A model generated the notes under the pieces. That model did no database searches. It saw nothing but the letters and a program-made list of their open reading frames with translations, and had not been told where the DNA came from. The translations under genes were made by a program, and so were the position numbers. Positions 8,659 to 16,499 of a stretch of 64,000 nucleotides of DNA are shown here, piece by piece. The stretch lies in assembly GCF_026625985.1 (NCBI RefSeq), contig NZ_CP113116.1, positions 372,001 through 436,000 on the forward strand, in the 5' to 3' direction. The number at the start of each line of letters is the position of its first letter. The first letter of the stretch is position 1. Source of the DNA: Mycobacterium sp. Aquia_213 (GTDB taxonomy: Bacteria; Actinomycetota; Actinomycetes; Mycobacteriales; Mycobacteriaceae).

Positions 8659-9885
8659 TCAACCCACCTCGGCTAGGCCGGCGGCCAGGTCGGCTCCGTT
8701 GATGCCCTGACTCCACTCCATGAGTGCGCCGACGTCGAACTGAGGTTGAATCCCAGCGGCTCCCGCCAGACCCGGCGAGCCGCTTACTCCGCTCGCGGAT
8801 GCCGCCCCCAGCCCAGACGCGCTCGCGGCCGGGGCGGCGGGAACTGGGGTGACGACGGGGCCGGTCACGATGGTGCCGCTATTGACGGCGGTGACAAGGC
8901 CGCTGGCGTCGACGGTGACCATGGCGCCGCCGGTCCCGCCGGCGATGGGAGAACCGGCCGGGAGGGTGAGGATTCCGGGGCCCTGGACACTGGCGAATTG
9001 GAAGGTACCACTCACGAAGTTGCCCGGGCCGGGTGTGGCATAGATAGCTCCCGCGGCGATGACGTGGCTCTGGCCGGTGTTCAACACGTAGGTCGTCTCT
9101 GTCACCGCGTGAACGACAATGGTGCCCATGGATTGCCCAACGGGATAGCCGTCGGTGGCGGTGACCGTTACCCCCACGCCGACGTTGGCGCCGCCGGGCG
9201 CGACAGTGCCGGAGCTGCCGACGGGCAGGGGCGGGTCGACGGCACCGACGGCCTGCCCAGTGGCGTTGTTCGAGGCGAGCTGCATCGCGGACTGGCTGCG
9301 GGCACTGGTGGCGTCGGTGGTCGCCCGGGCGACGGCGTTGGCCTGGTCAACTTGCCCGTTTTGGTTCGTGGCCTGTTGCGGTTCGTCGAACGGTGCCAGG
9401 GTGCTGGCGGTTTCGGCCGTGGCGGCGTAGCCGTACATGGCGGTGGCGTCCTGGACCCACATCTCCATGTACTGGGCTTCGGTGGCCGCGATCGCCGGGG
9501 TGTTCTGTCCGAAGAAGTTGGTCGCGACCAGGACCATGAGCTGCATCCGGTTGGCTGCGATGACCGGCGGGGGCACGGTCATGCCGAACGCCGCGTCGTA
9601 GGCGGCGGCCGCGGTGTAGGCCTGGGCGGCGGTCTGGGTCGCCTGTGCGGCGCTGATCTGCAGCCAGGCCACATGCCGAGTGGCCGCGGTGGCCATCCTC
9701 ATCGACGAGGGGCCAATCCATCGCCCGGTCAGCCCCGCGATCTCCGATGAGCAGCCAGTCGCGGCGGACTCCAGTTGGGCGGCCACCGCGTCCCAGCTCG
9801 CCGCTGCAGCGAGCATGGGCCCCGACCCCGGGCCGGTGTACATCAGCCCTGAGTTGACTTCCGGCGGCAGCAAACCAAAGTCCAT
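8659..9885 (-). CDS. PPE family protein
   Basis: This 408-residue protein begins MDFGLLPPEVNSG with the Pro-Pro-Glu signature at residues 7-9. It has the ~180-residue helical PPE domain, including the WIGPSS turn and the FFGQNTPAIAATEAQYMEMW segment. The C-terminal part lacks the SVP motif and is a Gly/Val/Thr-rich, beta-prone region (about residues 220-330) followed by an Ala/Ser/Gly tail. PPE proteins are exported by ESX type VII systems with a PE partner, but no PE gene is adjacent. The gene is divergent from the PPE at 10276. Confidence 0.92.
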   Translation of the reverse strand: MDFGLLPPEVNSGLMYTGPGSGPMLAAAASWDAVAAQLESAATGCSSEIAGLTGRWIGPSSMRMATAATRHVAWLQISAAQATQTAAQAYTAAAAYDAAFGMTVPPPVIAANRMQLMVLVATNFFGQNTPAIAATEAQYMEMWVQDATAMYGYAATAETASTLAPFDEPQQATNQNGQVDQANAVARATTDATSARSQSAMQLASNNATGQAVGAVDPPLPVGSSGTVAPGGANVGVGVTVTATDGYPVGQSMGTIVVHAVTETTYVLNTGQSHVIAAGAIYATPGPGNFVSGTFQFASVQGPGILTLPAGSPIAGGTGGAMVTVDASGLVTAVNSGTIVTGPVVTPVPAAPAASASGLGAASASGVSGSPGLAGAAGIQPQFDVGALMEWSQGINGADLAAGLAEVG

Positions 9886-10275
9886 GTCTTATCCCTTTTC
9901 TTGAGCTAAGCGCGATGATTTGCTCGGCACATTAACGCGCGTCCAATAAGGTCCGCGTAAACGCTCAATGACCGGACGCTGAAGCTCCTCCGAAACCGTG
10001 GGGTGCTCGAAAGCGCTGCTGCCGTTGGACTTCTCAAGATCAAGCTGCTGCTCGGTCGCGCCCGAGGTCGTGTGCGCGTCGTTGCCGAACGTTTAGCCAA
10101 CAGCGCTGAACAGATGTTCTTGCGATGCACGACCGGGTAATTCAGTTAACGCGCGTCATGTCTGGCCGGAGAATCTCCGCGAGATCTGCACGTTTCTGCC
10201 TCATATGCAGTAATACAGCGGTGGGGCCGCCGAGGCCACCAAGGTGATCGCCATCCGCTAGGAGGTTGTGCAGCA
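9886..10275. promoter_or_regulatory. Divergent PPE promoter region with 12-bp direct repeat
   Basis: This 390-base gap separates the divergent PPE genes. The 12-mer TTAACGCGCGTC occurs twice in the same orientation, at 9932-9943 and 10146-10157, near the two ends of the gap. That would suit a regulator or a duplicated promoter element. AGGAGG at 10260-10265 is the ribosome binding site of the forward PPE gene. The middle contains a short coding-like frame described separately. Confidence 0.45.
10003..10140 (+). other. Possible 45-codon ORF or gene remnant
   Basis: A frame open from 9961 with a GTG at 10003 runs to TAA at 10138-10140. The predicted product has a helical, Leu/Arg-rich composition (GLLKIKLLLGRARGRV). 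No ribosome binding site is obvious and I do not recognise the sequence. It could be a decayed gene end or chance. Confidence 0.2.
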
Positions 10276-11625
10276 ATGGATTTCGCAATATTTCCACCGG
10301 AATTCAACTCCGGACGGTTGTACTCCGGCCCCGGGTCTGCATCGATGCTGGCTGCCGCGGCGGCCTGGGACGGGCTGGCCGCCGAGTTGCACATGGCGGC
10401 GGCGGGCTATCGATCGGTGATTGCCGGGCTAACCGCTGGGCCCTGGCTGGGTCTGGCATCGGTATCGATGGCGACCGCGGCTGCTCCCTATGTGACGTGG
10501 ATGAGCACCACCGCCGCACAGGCCGAGCAGGCGGCCGCCCAAGCCAAAGCGGCGGCCGCCGCCTACGAGGTGGCGTTCGCGGCGGTGGTGCCCCCGCCGG
10601 TGATCGCGGCAAATCGCGCCACATTGAGGGCCCTGGTGGTGACCAATCTTTTCGGTCAAAACACCCCGGCGATCGCGGCCGCCGAGACCCACTACGCCGA
10701 GATGTGGGCCCAGGACGCCGCGGCGATGTACGGCTATGCCGGGCTGTCGGCGTCCGCGACAGCGCTGACCCCGTTCACCCCGTCACCGCAGAGCACCCGT
10801 CCCGGCGGGTCGGGTGACCAGGCCGCCGCGCTCGCACGGGCCACCGGCACATCGGCCGCATCCGATACCCAGACGGCGTTGGCGCAGTTGAGCTCGAACG
10901 TGCCGACGACGTTGCAGGCACTCGCCTCGCCCCCGACCTCCACGGCCGCGGCCCCCACGTCGGGCATCATCGATGCCCTGCTATCGCCCTCGACCTTCTT
11001 CGAGCCCACAAGTCTGGGTGTCGCGACGAGTGAATTGGGCACCGCGTCAGGGGCGTGGGCAGACGCGGCGAAAGCCGACACCGAGATCGAGGCCGCCGGC
11101 CGAGAAATCGCCGACGACCAGGACGTCCTCACCCGCCAGATTTCGGGCGCCGAGACTGAGATCATGCGCCGGTTCGACCAGTTGGGCGCCGTAGGAGAGG
11201 CGGGCTCGGCAGGCCTGGGCCAGGCGACCACGATCGGGGCGTTGTCGGTGCCGCCCGGTTGGGCCACCGCGGCACCGCAGATCAGGCTGGCCACGTTGGC
11301 GCTGCCGGCCACCGGCCTGGGTGCCATCCCGCAAGCCTTCGCCGGTAGCCCCGGGATCTTGTTCGGTGAGATGACCCTGGCAAGCATGGCCGGCCAGGCG
11401 ATCAACGGCACCGTGAGCCCGGCTCACCGGGAACGCATCAGGGCGACTGCTGGCGCATACCCCGCGCCCTCGCCCACCGCGGGCGGCCAGATGACCGGTA
11501 TCGCAGCAGACATGCGCGAATTCGCTGAGCTGCTAGGCAAACTCGGCGACCTGCGCGACGCGGGCCTGCTGACCGACGCGGAGTTCAACGAGCAGAAGCA
11601 ACGCCTTCTCGGCCGACTCTGCTGA
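10276..11625 (+). CDS. PPE-SVP protein with C-terminal SHOCT-like module
   Basis: This 449-residue protein starts MDFAIFPPEFNSG and has a normal PPE domain (FGQNTPAIAAAETHYAEMW near residue 140). At about residues 315-330 it carries the SVP-class motif GALSVPPGW. The last ~35 residues (KLGDLRDAGLLTDAEFNEQK...) match the SHOCT short helical module, usually found at C termini of unrelated bacterial proteins and thought to mediate oligomerisation. A charged helical segment (about 255-300, ADTEIEAAGREIADDQDVL) precedes the SVP motif. AGGAGG lies ten bases upstream of the ATG. No PE partner is adjacent. Confidence 0.9.
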   Translation: MDFAIFPPEFNSGRLYSGPGSASMLAAAAAWDGLAAELHMAAAGYRSVIAGLTAGPWLGLASVSMATAAAPYVTWMSTTAAQAEQAAAQAKAAAAAYEVAFAAVVPPPVIAANRATLRALVVTNLFGQNTPAIAAAETHYAEMWAQDAAAMYGYAGLSASATALTPFTPSPQSTRPGGSGDQAAALARATGTSAASDTQTALAQLSSNVPTTLQALASPPTSTAAAPTSGIIDALLSPSTFFEPTSLGVATSELGTASGAWADAAKADTEIEAAGREIADDQDVLTRQISGAETEIMRRFDQLGAVGEAGSAGLGQATTIGALSVPPGWATAAPQIRLATLALPATGLGAIPQAFAGSPGILFGEMTLASMAGQAINGTVSPAHRERIRATAGAYPAPSPTAGGQMTGIAADMREFAELLGKLGDLRDAGLLTDAEFNEQKQRLLGRLC

Positions 11626-11741
11626 GCAGATCCGCCGGCGCGATCTCCGGTTTTGGCTGGTGAGCAGGGTTTTTTGGCTCACAGCTGCTACATAAGTAGC
11701 GCATAGCCAGAACTACTGTTTACCCCCGCATCATTTGTCTC

Positions 11742-12128
11742 ATGAGTGAAACATCTGAAACCCCCACCGTGCGGTCCTCGACCGCAACTGCACCGGCGCC
11801 GGCAGAGCCGGTCGTCGTCCACCGGGCCCCCAGGGTCTTCCAGGCGGCGGCCTACGTCGCCATCGCCGCCGGGACCGTGTTCGTCATCGCGGTCATCTTC
11901 TTTACCGGCTTCTTGCTCGGTAAGTCCACCGGGCACCACGGCCACCACGGCCACCACCACAAGCACCACGCGATGGTGCATCCCCACCGGTTCGGTGGTC
12001 CCGGTGGCCCGGGCGGTCCGGGTTGGCCCGGCGCGAACCAGCAGCCGGGTGGGCCCGCGGCCGTGACCCCCGGCGCTCCGGGGCCCAGCCAGGTTCCGTC
12101 GTCGGTCGCTCCGTCTCGCACGCCGTAG
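11742..12128 (+). CDS. Single-pass membrane protein with His-rich and Gly/Pro-rich tail
   Basis: This 128-residue protein begins MSETSETP. It has one transmembrane segment (about residues 36-60, AAYVAIAAGTVFVIAVIFFTGFLLG), then a dense His run (HHGHHGHHHKHH) and a Gly/Pro-rich tail of about 50 residues. The His run could bind metal ions, but this is inference. It is a tandem paralogue of the next gene, and the pair corresponds in position to the small proline-rich proteins Rv3706c and Rv3705A. Confidence 0.75.
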   Translation: MSETSETPTVRSSTATAPAPAEPVVVHRAPRVFQAAAYVAIAAGTVFVIAVIFFTGFLLGKSTGHHGHHGHHHKHHAMVHPHRFGGPGGPGGPGWPGANQQPGGPAAVTPGAPGPSQVPSSVAPSRTP

Positions 12129-12201
12129 CCGAAAGATTTCAACTGTTCGGATGCTCACGGGGTAAAAGGAGGACTCCGGGGGGCCACTAATCTCACACGC
12201 A

Positions 12202-12233
12202 GTAGCCCGGCGCTCACCAGAGCGCCGGGCTAC
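12202..12233. terminator. Strong perfect hairpin between the two paralogues
   Basis: A perfect 14-bp inverted repeat (GTAGCCCGGCGCTC / GAGCGCCGGGCTAC) with a 4-base loop ACCA and no U-tract, typical of mycobacterial terminator-like hairpins. It lies 73 bases after the first paralogue. Confidence 0.7.
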
Positions 12234-12340
12234 CAGTGGTTTCGGCGATACCGGCACCTGGGTCGCATTCGGGTGAATTCACAGCAACTTTGTCGCCGGA
12301 ATCTGTTGCAGCAGTTGCATTCAAGGGCAGTATTCAAGGC

Positions 12341-12763
12341 ATGAGTGAAACACCCCAACCCGCAGCACAGCCGGCGCCCGTCGCGACGGCCCCGCCACCG
12401 CAGGTGGTCAAGCCGCCCAAGGTCTACACGGCCGCGGCGTGGGTGGTGATCGTTGCCGGGATCGTCTTCATCTTGTCGGTCGTCTTCTTCTCCGGCGCGA
12501 TGATCTTCGGATATCACCACCAGTACTGCCACCATCGCCACGGCATGATGTGGAAACCCGGCGGCCCGGGCGGCCCCGGTGGCCCCGGTGGCCCGGGACC
12601 GTGGCAGTACGGCGGACCGGGCGGCCCCGGCATGATGCCGCCGCCCTACCAGTACGGGCCGCCGCCGGGATACGGTCCGGGTGGTCCCGGTGGCCCGAAC
12701 ACCGGCCCGAGTGGTCCGGCTGGGCCCGCTCCGGCGAGCAGCGCCCCCGCTCCGCGCCCCTAG
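12341..12763 (+). CDS. Single-pass membrane protein, Gly/Pro-rich, paralogue of the preceding gene
   Basis: This 140-residue protein begins MSETPQPAAQ. The start at 12341 is chosen over the longer frame from 12236 because the MSET opening matches the upstream paralogue. One transmembrane helix (about residues 30-54) is followed by a short His/Cys stretch (YHHQYCHHRHG) and long GGPGGPG and PPPGYGPG repeats. It is probably a small envelope protein with an extended disordered tail; the function is unknown. Confidence 0.75.
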   Translation: MSETPQPAAQPAPVATAPPPQVVKPPKVYTAAAWVVIVAGIVFILSVVFFSGAMIFGYHHQYCHHRHGMMWKPGGPGGPGGPGGPGPWQYGGPGGPGMMPPPYQYGPPPGYGPGGPGGPNTGPSGPAGPAPASSAPAPRP

Positions 12764-12780
12764 CACCGACACCTGCAACG

Positions 12781-12814
12781 GCCCGGTACCCCACCAGGGG
12801 TGCCGGGCTGTTTC
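12781..12814 (+). terminator. Hairpin terminator after the Gly/Pro-rich membrane gene
   Basis: Arms GCCCGGTACCCC and GGGGTGCCGGGC pair over 12 positions with one G-T wobble and loop ACCA, followed by TGTTTC. It lies 18 bases after the stop and uses the same loop as the hairpin at 12202. Confidence 0.75.
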
Positions 12815-12911
12815 ATGCATTGAAAGTGCTTGTCACCGATTCGGGTTCACACTGGGTGGGTACACGGCGCACTGCCCTCGAATTCAGCCCAGTTAGCGAG
12901 GAGATGGCGAG

Positions 12912-14354
12912 ATGACGAAGCGTTACACCACGACCGATGCCGGTATTGCCGCACCCAGCGACGAACAATCGCTGACGATCGGTCCCGACGGCCCGATCCT
13001 GCTGCAGGATCACTACCTGATCGAACAGATGGCGCAGTTCAACCGGGAACGCATCCCGGAACGCCAGCCGCACGCCAAAGGTGGCGGCGCCTTCGGTCAT
13101 TTCGAAGTGACCAACGACGTCAGTAAGTACACCCGGGCCGCGGTGTTCGCGCCCGGAACCAAAACCGAGATGCTGGCCAGGTTTTCGACCGTAGCCGGTG
13201 AGCGCGGCAGCCCGGACACCTGGCGGGACCCACGCGGATTCGCGTTGAAGTTCTACACGTCGGAGGGGAACTTCGACATGGTCGGCAACAACACGCCGGT
13301 CTTCTTCATGCGTGATCCGATGAAGTTCCAGCACTTTATCCGCTCCCAAAAGCGCATGGCCGCAACGAATTTGCGCGACCACAACATGCAGTGGGACTTC
13401 TGGAGCCTGGTTCCCGAATCCGCGCATCAGGTGACCTGGCTGATGGGTGATCGGGGCATCCCCAAGAGCTGGCGGCAGATGAACGGCTACAGCAGCCACA
13501 CCTACAGCTGGATCAACGCCGCCGGCGAGATCTTCTGGGTGAAGTACCACTTCATCACCGATCAGGGCGTCGACTTCCTGACTCAGGAGGACGCCGACCA
13601 ATTGGCCGGCGAGGACGGCGATTATCACCAGCGCGACCTCTACGAGTCGATCGAGGGCGGCGACCACCCGAGCTGGACGCTCAAGATGCAGATCATGCCG
13701 TTCGAGGAGGCCAAGACCTACCGGTTCAACCCGTTCGATCTGACGAAGGTGTGGCCGCACAGCGACTATCCGTTGATCGACGTCGGCACGATGACGTTGG
13801 ACCGCAACGTCACCGATTACCACACCGAGATCGAGCAGGCCGCCTTCGAGCCGAACAACACCGTGCCCGGCACCGGGTTGAGCCCGGACAAGATGTTGCT
13901 CGCGCGCGGCTTCTCCTACTCGGATGCGCACCGGGCACGGCTGGGCGCCAACTACCGGCAGATTCCGGTCAACACGCCCCATGTGGAGGTCAACAGTTAC
14001 TCCAAGGACGGCGCAATGCGGATGACGAACGCCTCGGATCCGGTGTATGCGCCCAACTCCTACGGTGGCCCGCAGGCCGACCCGGCGCGCGCGGCCGAGG
14101 TGCGCTGGCAGGCCGACGGGCAGATGATCCGCGCCGCCTACACACTGCACCCCGAGGACGACGATTGGGGCCAGGCGGGCACCATGGTTCGTGAGGTGCT
14201 CGATGACGCTGCTCGAGACCGATTGGCCCACAACATCATTGGGCACGTCTCCAAGGGTGTCAAGGAGCCGGTGCTGTCCCGGGTGTTCGAGTACTGGCGC
14301 AACGTCGATCCCGATCTCGGTAAGAAGGTCGAGGAGGGCGTCCGGGGTCAATAG
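12912..14354 (+). CDS. katA: Monofunctional heme catalase (KatA type)
   Basis: This 480-residue protein is a small-subunit, clade-3-like catalase that breaks hydrogen peroxide into water and oxygen in the cytoplasm. The catalytic residues are visible: His54 in ERQPHAKGGGAFG, Asn125 in VGNNTPVFF, and the proximal heme Tyr335 in RGFSYSDAHR. The length is normal and no domain is missing. GAGGAG lies just upstream of the ATG. M. tuberculosis has no gene of this type, relying on the bifunctional KatG, so this is an accessory gene inserted between Rv3705A-like and Rv3705c-like genes. Confidence 0.95.
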   Translation: MTKRYTTTDAGIAAPSDEQSLTIGPDGPILLQDHYLIEQMAQFNRERIPERQPHAKGGGAFGHFEVTNDVSKYTRAAVFAPGTKTEMLARFSTVAGERGSPDTWRDPRGFALKFYTSEGNFDMVGNNTPVFFMRDPMKFQHFIRSQKRMAATNLRDHNMQWDFWSLVPESAHQVTWLMGDRGIPKSWRQMNGYSSHTYSWINAAGEIFWVKYHFITDQGVDFLTQEDADQLAGEDGDYHQRDLYESIEGGDHPSWTLKMQIMPFEEAKTYRFNPFDLTKVWPHSDYPLIDVGTMTLDRNVTDYHTEIEQAAFEPNNTVPGTGLSPDKMLLARGFSYSDAHRARLGANYRQIPVNTPHVEVNSYSKDGAMRMTNASDPVYAPNSYGGPQADPARAAEVRWQADGQMIRAAYTLHPEDDDWGQAGTMVREVLDDAARDRLAHNIIGHVSKGVKEPVLSRVFEYWRNVDPDLGKKVEEGVRGQ

Positions 14355-14398
14355 TTCGGCGTTCGCCGCCAGACGGCCACCTGGCATGATCGAGATTC

Positions 14399-15049
14399 AT
14401 GATGCGGATCTCCGCTGTGGCGGTAAGCGTCGGTCTGGGCTTGGGGGTGGCTTCCGGCGTCCCCGTCGCGGCTGCTCATCCATCCGAACCCGGGGTGGTG
14501 TCCTACGCAGTCCTCGGCAAAGGCTCGGTCGGCAACATCGTCGGTGGACCCATGGGTTGGGAGGCGGTGTTCACCGCACCGGTCCAGGGTTTCTTCGTCG
14601 ACCTGGCCGACTGCAACAACTGGGCGGACATCGGCCTACCCGATGTGTACAACGACTCCGACTTGGCGTCCTTCAACGCGGCCACGTCGCAGACGTCGGC
14701 CAACGATCAGACGCATCTCGTCAAGCAGGCGGTCGGTGTATTCGCCACCAACGACGCCGCGGGCCGGGCCTTCCACCGGCTGGTGGATCGCACGGTGGGC
14801 TGCTCGGGTCAGACCACCGCAATGCACCTGGACAACGGGCAGACCCAGGTGTGGTCGTTTGCTGGAGCGCCGGCGACCGGGACCGACGCTAACTGGACCA
14901 AGCAGGAAGCGGGCACCGATCGCCGCTGCTTCAATCAAACCCGGCTGCGCGAAAACGTATTGCTTCAGGCGAAGGTTTGTCAGTCTGGCAACGCGGGACC
15001 CGCGGTCAATGTGCTGGCCGGGGCGATGCAAAACGCGCTGGGGCAATAA
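14399..15049 (+). CDS. Secreted sensor-domain protein (PknH-like extracellular domain, Rv3705c-like)
   Basis: This 216-residue protein has a signal peptide (residues 1-26, ending VPVAAAHP) followed by a single domain of the PknH extracellular-sensor type. Typical features are LADCNNWADIG, VGCSG, a QVWSF segment and the late CFNQTRLRENVLLQAKVC, giving two likely disulphides. In PknH this domain is thought to bind an unknown ligand. Here it stands alone as an exported protein or possible lipoprotein-like relative. It starts 44 bases after katA and could be read with it. Confidence 0.75.
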   Translation: MMRISAVAVSVGLGLGVASGVPVAAAHPSEPGVVSYAVLGKGSVGNIVGGPMGWEAVFTAPVQGFFVDLADCNNWADIGLPDVYNDSDLASFNAATSQTSANDQTHLVKQAVGVFATNDAAGRAFHRLVDRTVGCSGQTTAMHLDNGQTQVWSFAGAPATGTDANWTKQEAGTDRRCFNQTRLRENVLLQAKVCQSGNAGPAVNVLAGAMQNALGQ

Positions 15050-15209
15050 TCCGGTGAATTTGGGTATTTATATAAGCCGTGCGGCGAGAACCTGCGGGAA
15101 CGGGAATATGTCGGGGCGATCTGGAAGATGAAGAGACGGCGGCTATCGTTCGGATAGCTGCCCAACTTGGCGCTCGGCGACGCGTGGTCGGGCCCGAAGG
15201 GATCGTGAT

Positions 15210-16499
15210 ATGACGCTCGCCGCTATCACCGCCGCGGCCTCGCAGCTGGATGCCGCCCGCCCGGCCGAAACCGAGTTGACCAGTTCCGAGGAAGCCGCCC
15301 AGTACATCGCCGATGGTTGTTTGATCGATGGCCCGCTGGGGCGCGTCGGCCTGGAGATGGAAGCGCACTGCGTCGACCCGGCCGATCCCTACCGCCGGCC
15401 GAGCTGGGACGAAGTCACCGCGGTCATTGATCAGCTACCCGCACTGCCCGGCCGCAGTGTCATCACCGTCGAACCGGGTGGCGCGGTCGAACTCTCCGGG
15501 CCACCCGAGAACGGCGTGGTCGCCGCCATCGACGCGATGAACAACGATCAGGGCGTGCTGCGCAAGGCCTTCGCCGCCGCCGGCCTGGGTCTGGTCTTCC
15601 TGGGTGCGGACCCGCTGCGGGCGCCGAAGCGCATCAACCCGGGCGCGCGCTACCGTGCGATGGAAGAGTTCTTTGCCGCCAGCAACTCCGCCGAGGCGGG
15701 TGCCGCGATGATGACGTCGACGGCTTCGGTTCAGGTCAACCTGGACGCCGGACCGCGGGCCGGATGGGCGGACCGGGTTCGTCTGGCGCACGCGCTGGGC
15801 CCCACGATGATCGCGATCGCGGCCAACTCCCCGATGCTGGGCGGCGAATTCTCGGGTTGGGTGTCCACCCGACAGTGGGTGTGGGGCCAGATGGACTCGG
15901 CGCGCTGCGGGCCCATCCTGGGCGCCAGCGGCGACGACCCGGGCACCGACTGGGCGCGCTACGCGCTCAAGGCGCCGGTGATGATGGTGCACAACCCGGA
16001 GGCGGTCGCGCTCACCCACTATGTGTCCTTCGCCGACTGGGCGGACGGCTCGGCGCTGCTCTGCGACCGCCGGCCCACCCTCGCCGATCTCGACTATCAC
16101 CTGACCACGCTGTTCCCGCCGGTTCGCCCCAGACAATGGCTGGAGATCCGCTACCTGGACAGCGCGCCGGATGCCTACTGGCCCGCGATCGTGTTCACGA
16201 TGGTTGCCCTGCTCGATGATCCGGTCGCGGCCGACGCCGCCGCCGCGGTCGTCGAACCGGTGGCCACCGCCTGGGACTACGCCGCCCGGCTCGGGTTGAG
16301 CGACCGGCGTTTGCACGACGCTGCCACCTCCTGTGTGGCCATCGCCGCCGCGAAGGCGCCGCCCGAGCTCACCGACGCGATGGAGCGGCTGATCCGCACG
16401 GTCGAACGGGGCCGATGTCCGGGCGACGACTTCTCCGACCAGGTAATCGACCACGGCATCGCGGCCACCGTGTCGCAGTTGGCGCAAGGGGGCTTGTGA
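15210..16499 (+). CDS. egtA: Ergothioneine biosynthesis glutamate-cysteine ligase EgtA
   Basis: This 429-residue GCS2-type ligase makes gamma-glutamylcysteine, the sulphur donor for ergothioneine. Family signatures include GRVGLEMEAHCVD (about residues 44-56), VEPGGAVELSGPP and the STASVQVNLD strand. Its last bases overlap the egtB GTG start (GTGA), so translation is coupled. It heads the egtA-E cluster. The upstream 160 bases contain no obvious terminator, leaving the promoter unplaced. Confidence 0.94.
   Translation: MTLAAITAAASQLDAARPAETELTSSEEAAQYIADGCLIDGPLGRVGLEMEAHCVDPADPYRRPSWDEVTAVIDQLPALPGRSVITVEPGGAVELSGPPENGVVAAIDAMNNDQGVLRKAFAAAGLGLVFLGADPLRAPKRINPGARYRAMEEFFAASNSAEAGAAMMTSTASVQVNLDAGPRAGWADRVRLAHALGPTMIAIAANSPMLGGEFSGWVSTRQWVWGQMDSARCGPILGASGDDPGTDWARYALKAPVMMVHNPEAVALTHYVSFADWADGSALLCDRRPTLADLDYHLTTLFPPVRPRQWLEIRYLDSAPDAYWPAIVFTMVALLDDPVAADAAAAVVEPVATAWDYAARLGLSDRRLHDAATSCVAIAAAKAPPELTDAMERLIRTVERGRCPGDDFSDQVIDHGIAATVSQLAQGGL

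Noticed and set aside
11650..11695. Terminator after the PPE-SHOCT gene
   Set aside because: Only a 6-bp GTGAGC/GCTCAC stem with an 11-base loop; too weak to call.
12842..12862. SigF promoter before katA (GGGTA at 12858)
   Set aside because: The -10-like GGGTA has no GTTT-type -35 at 15-17 bases.
12813..14387. A 524-codon open frame antisense to katA
   Set aside because: It is the mirror of a high-GC coding sequence; the protein has no recognisable domain while the forward strand encodes a complete catalase.
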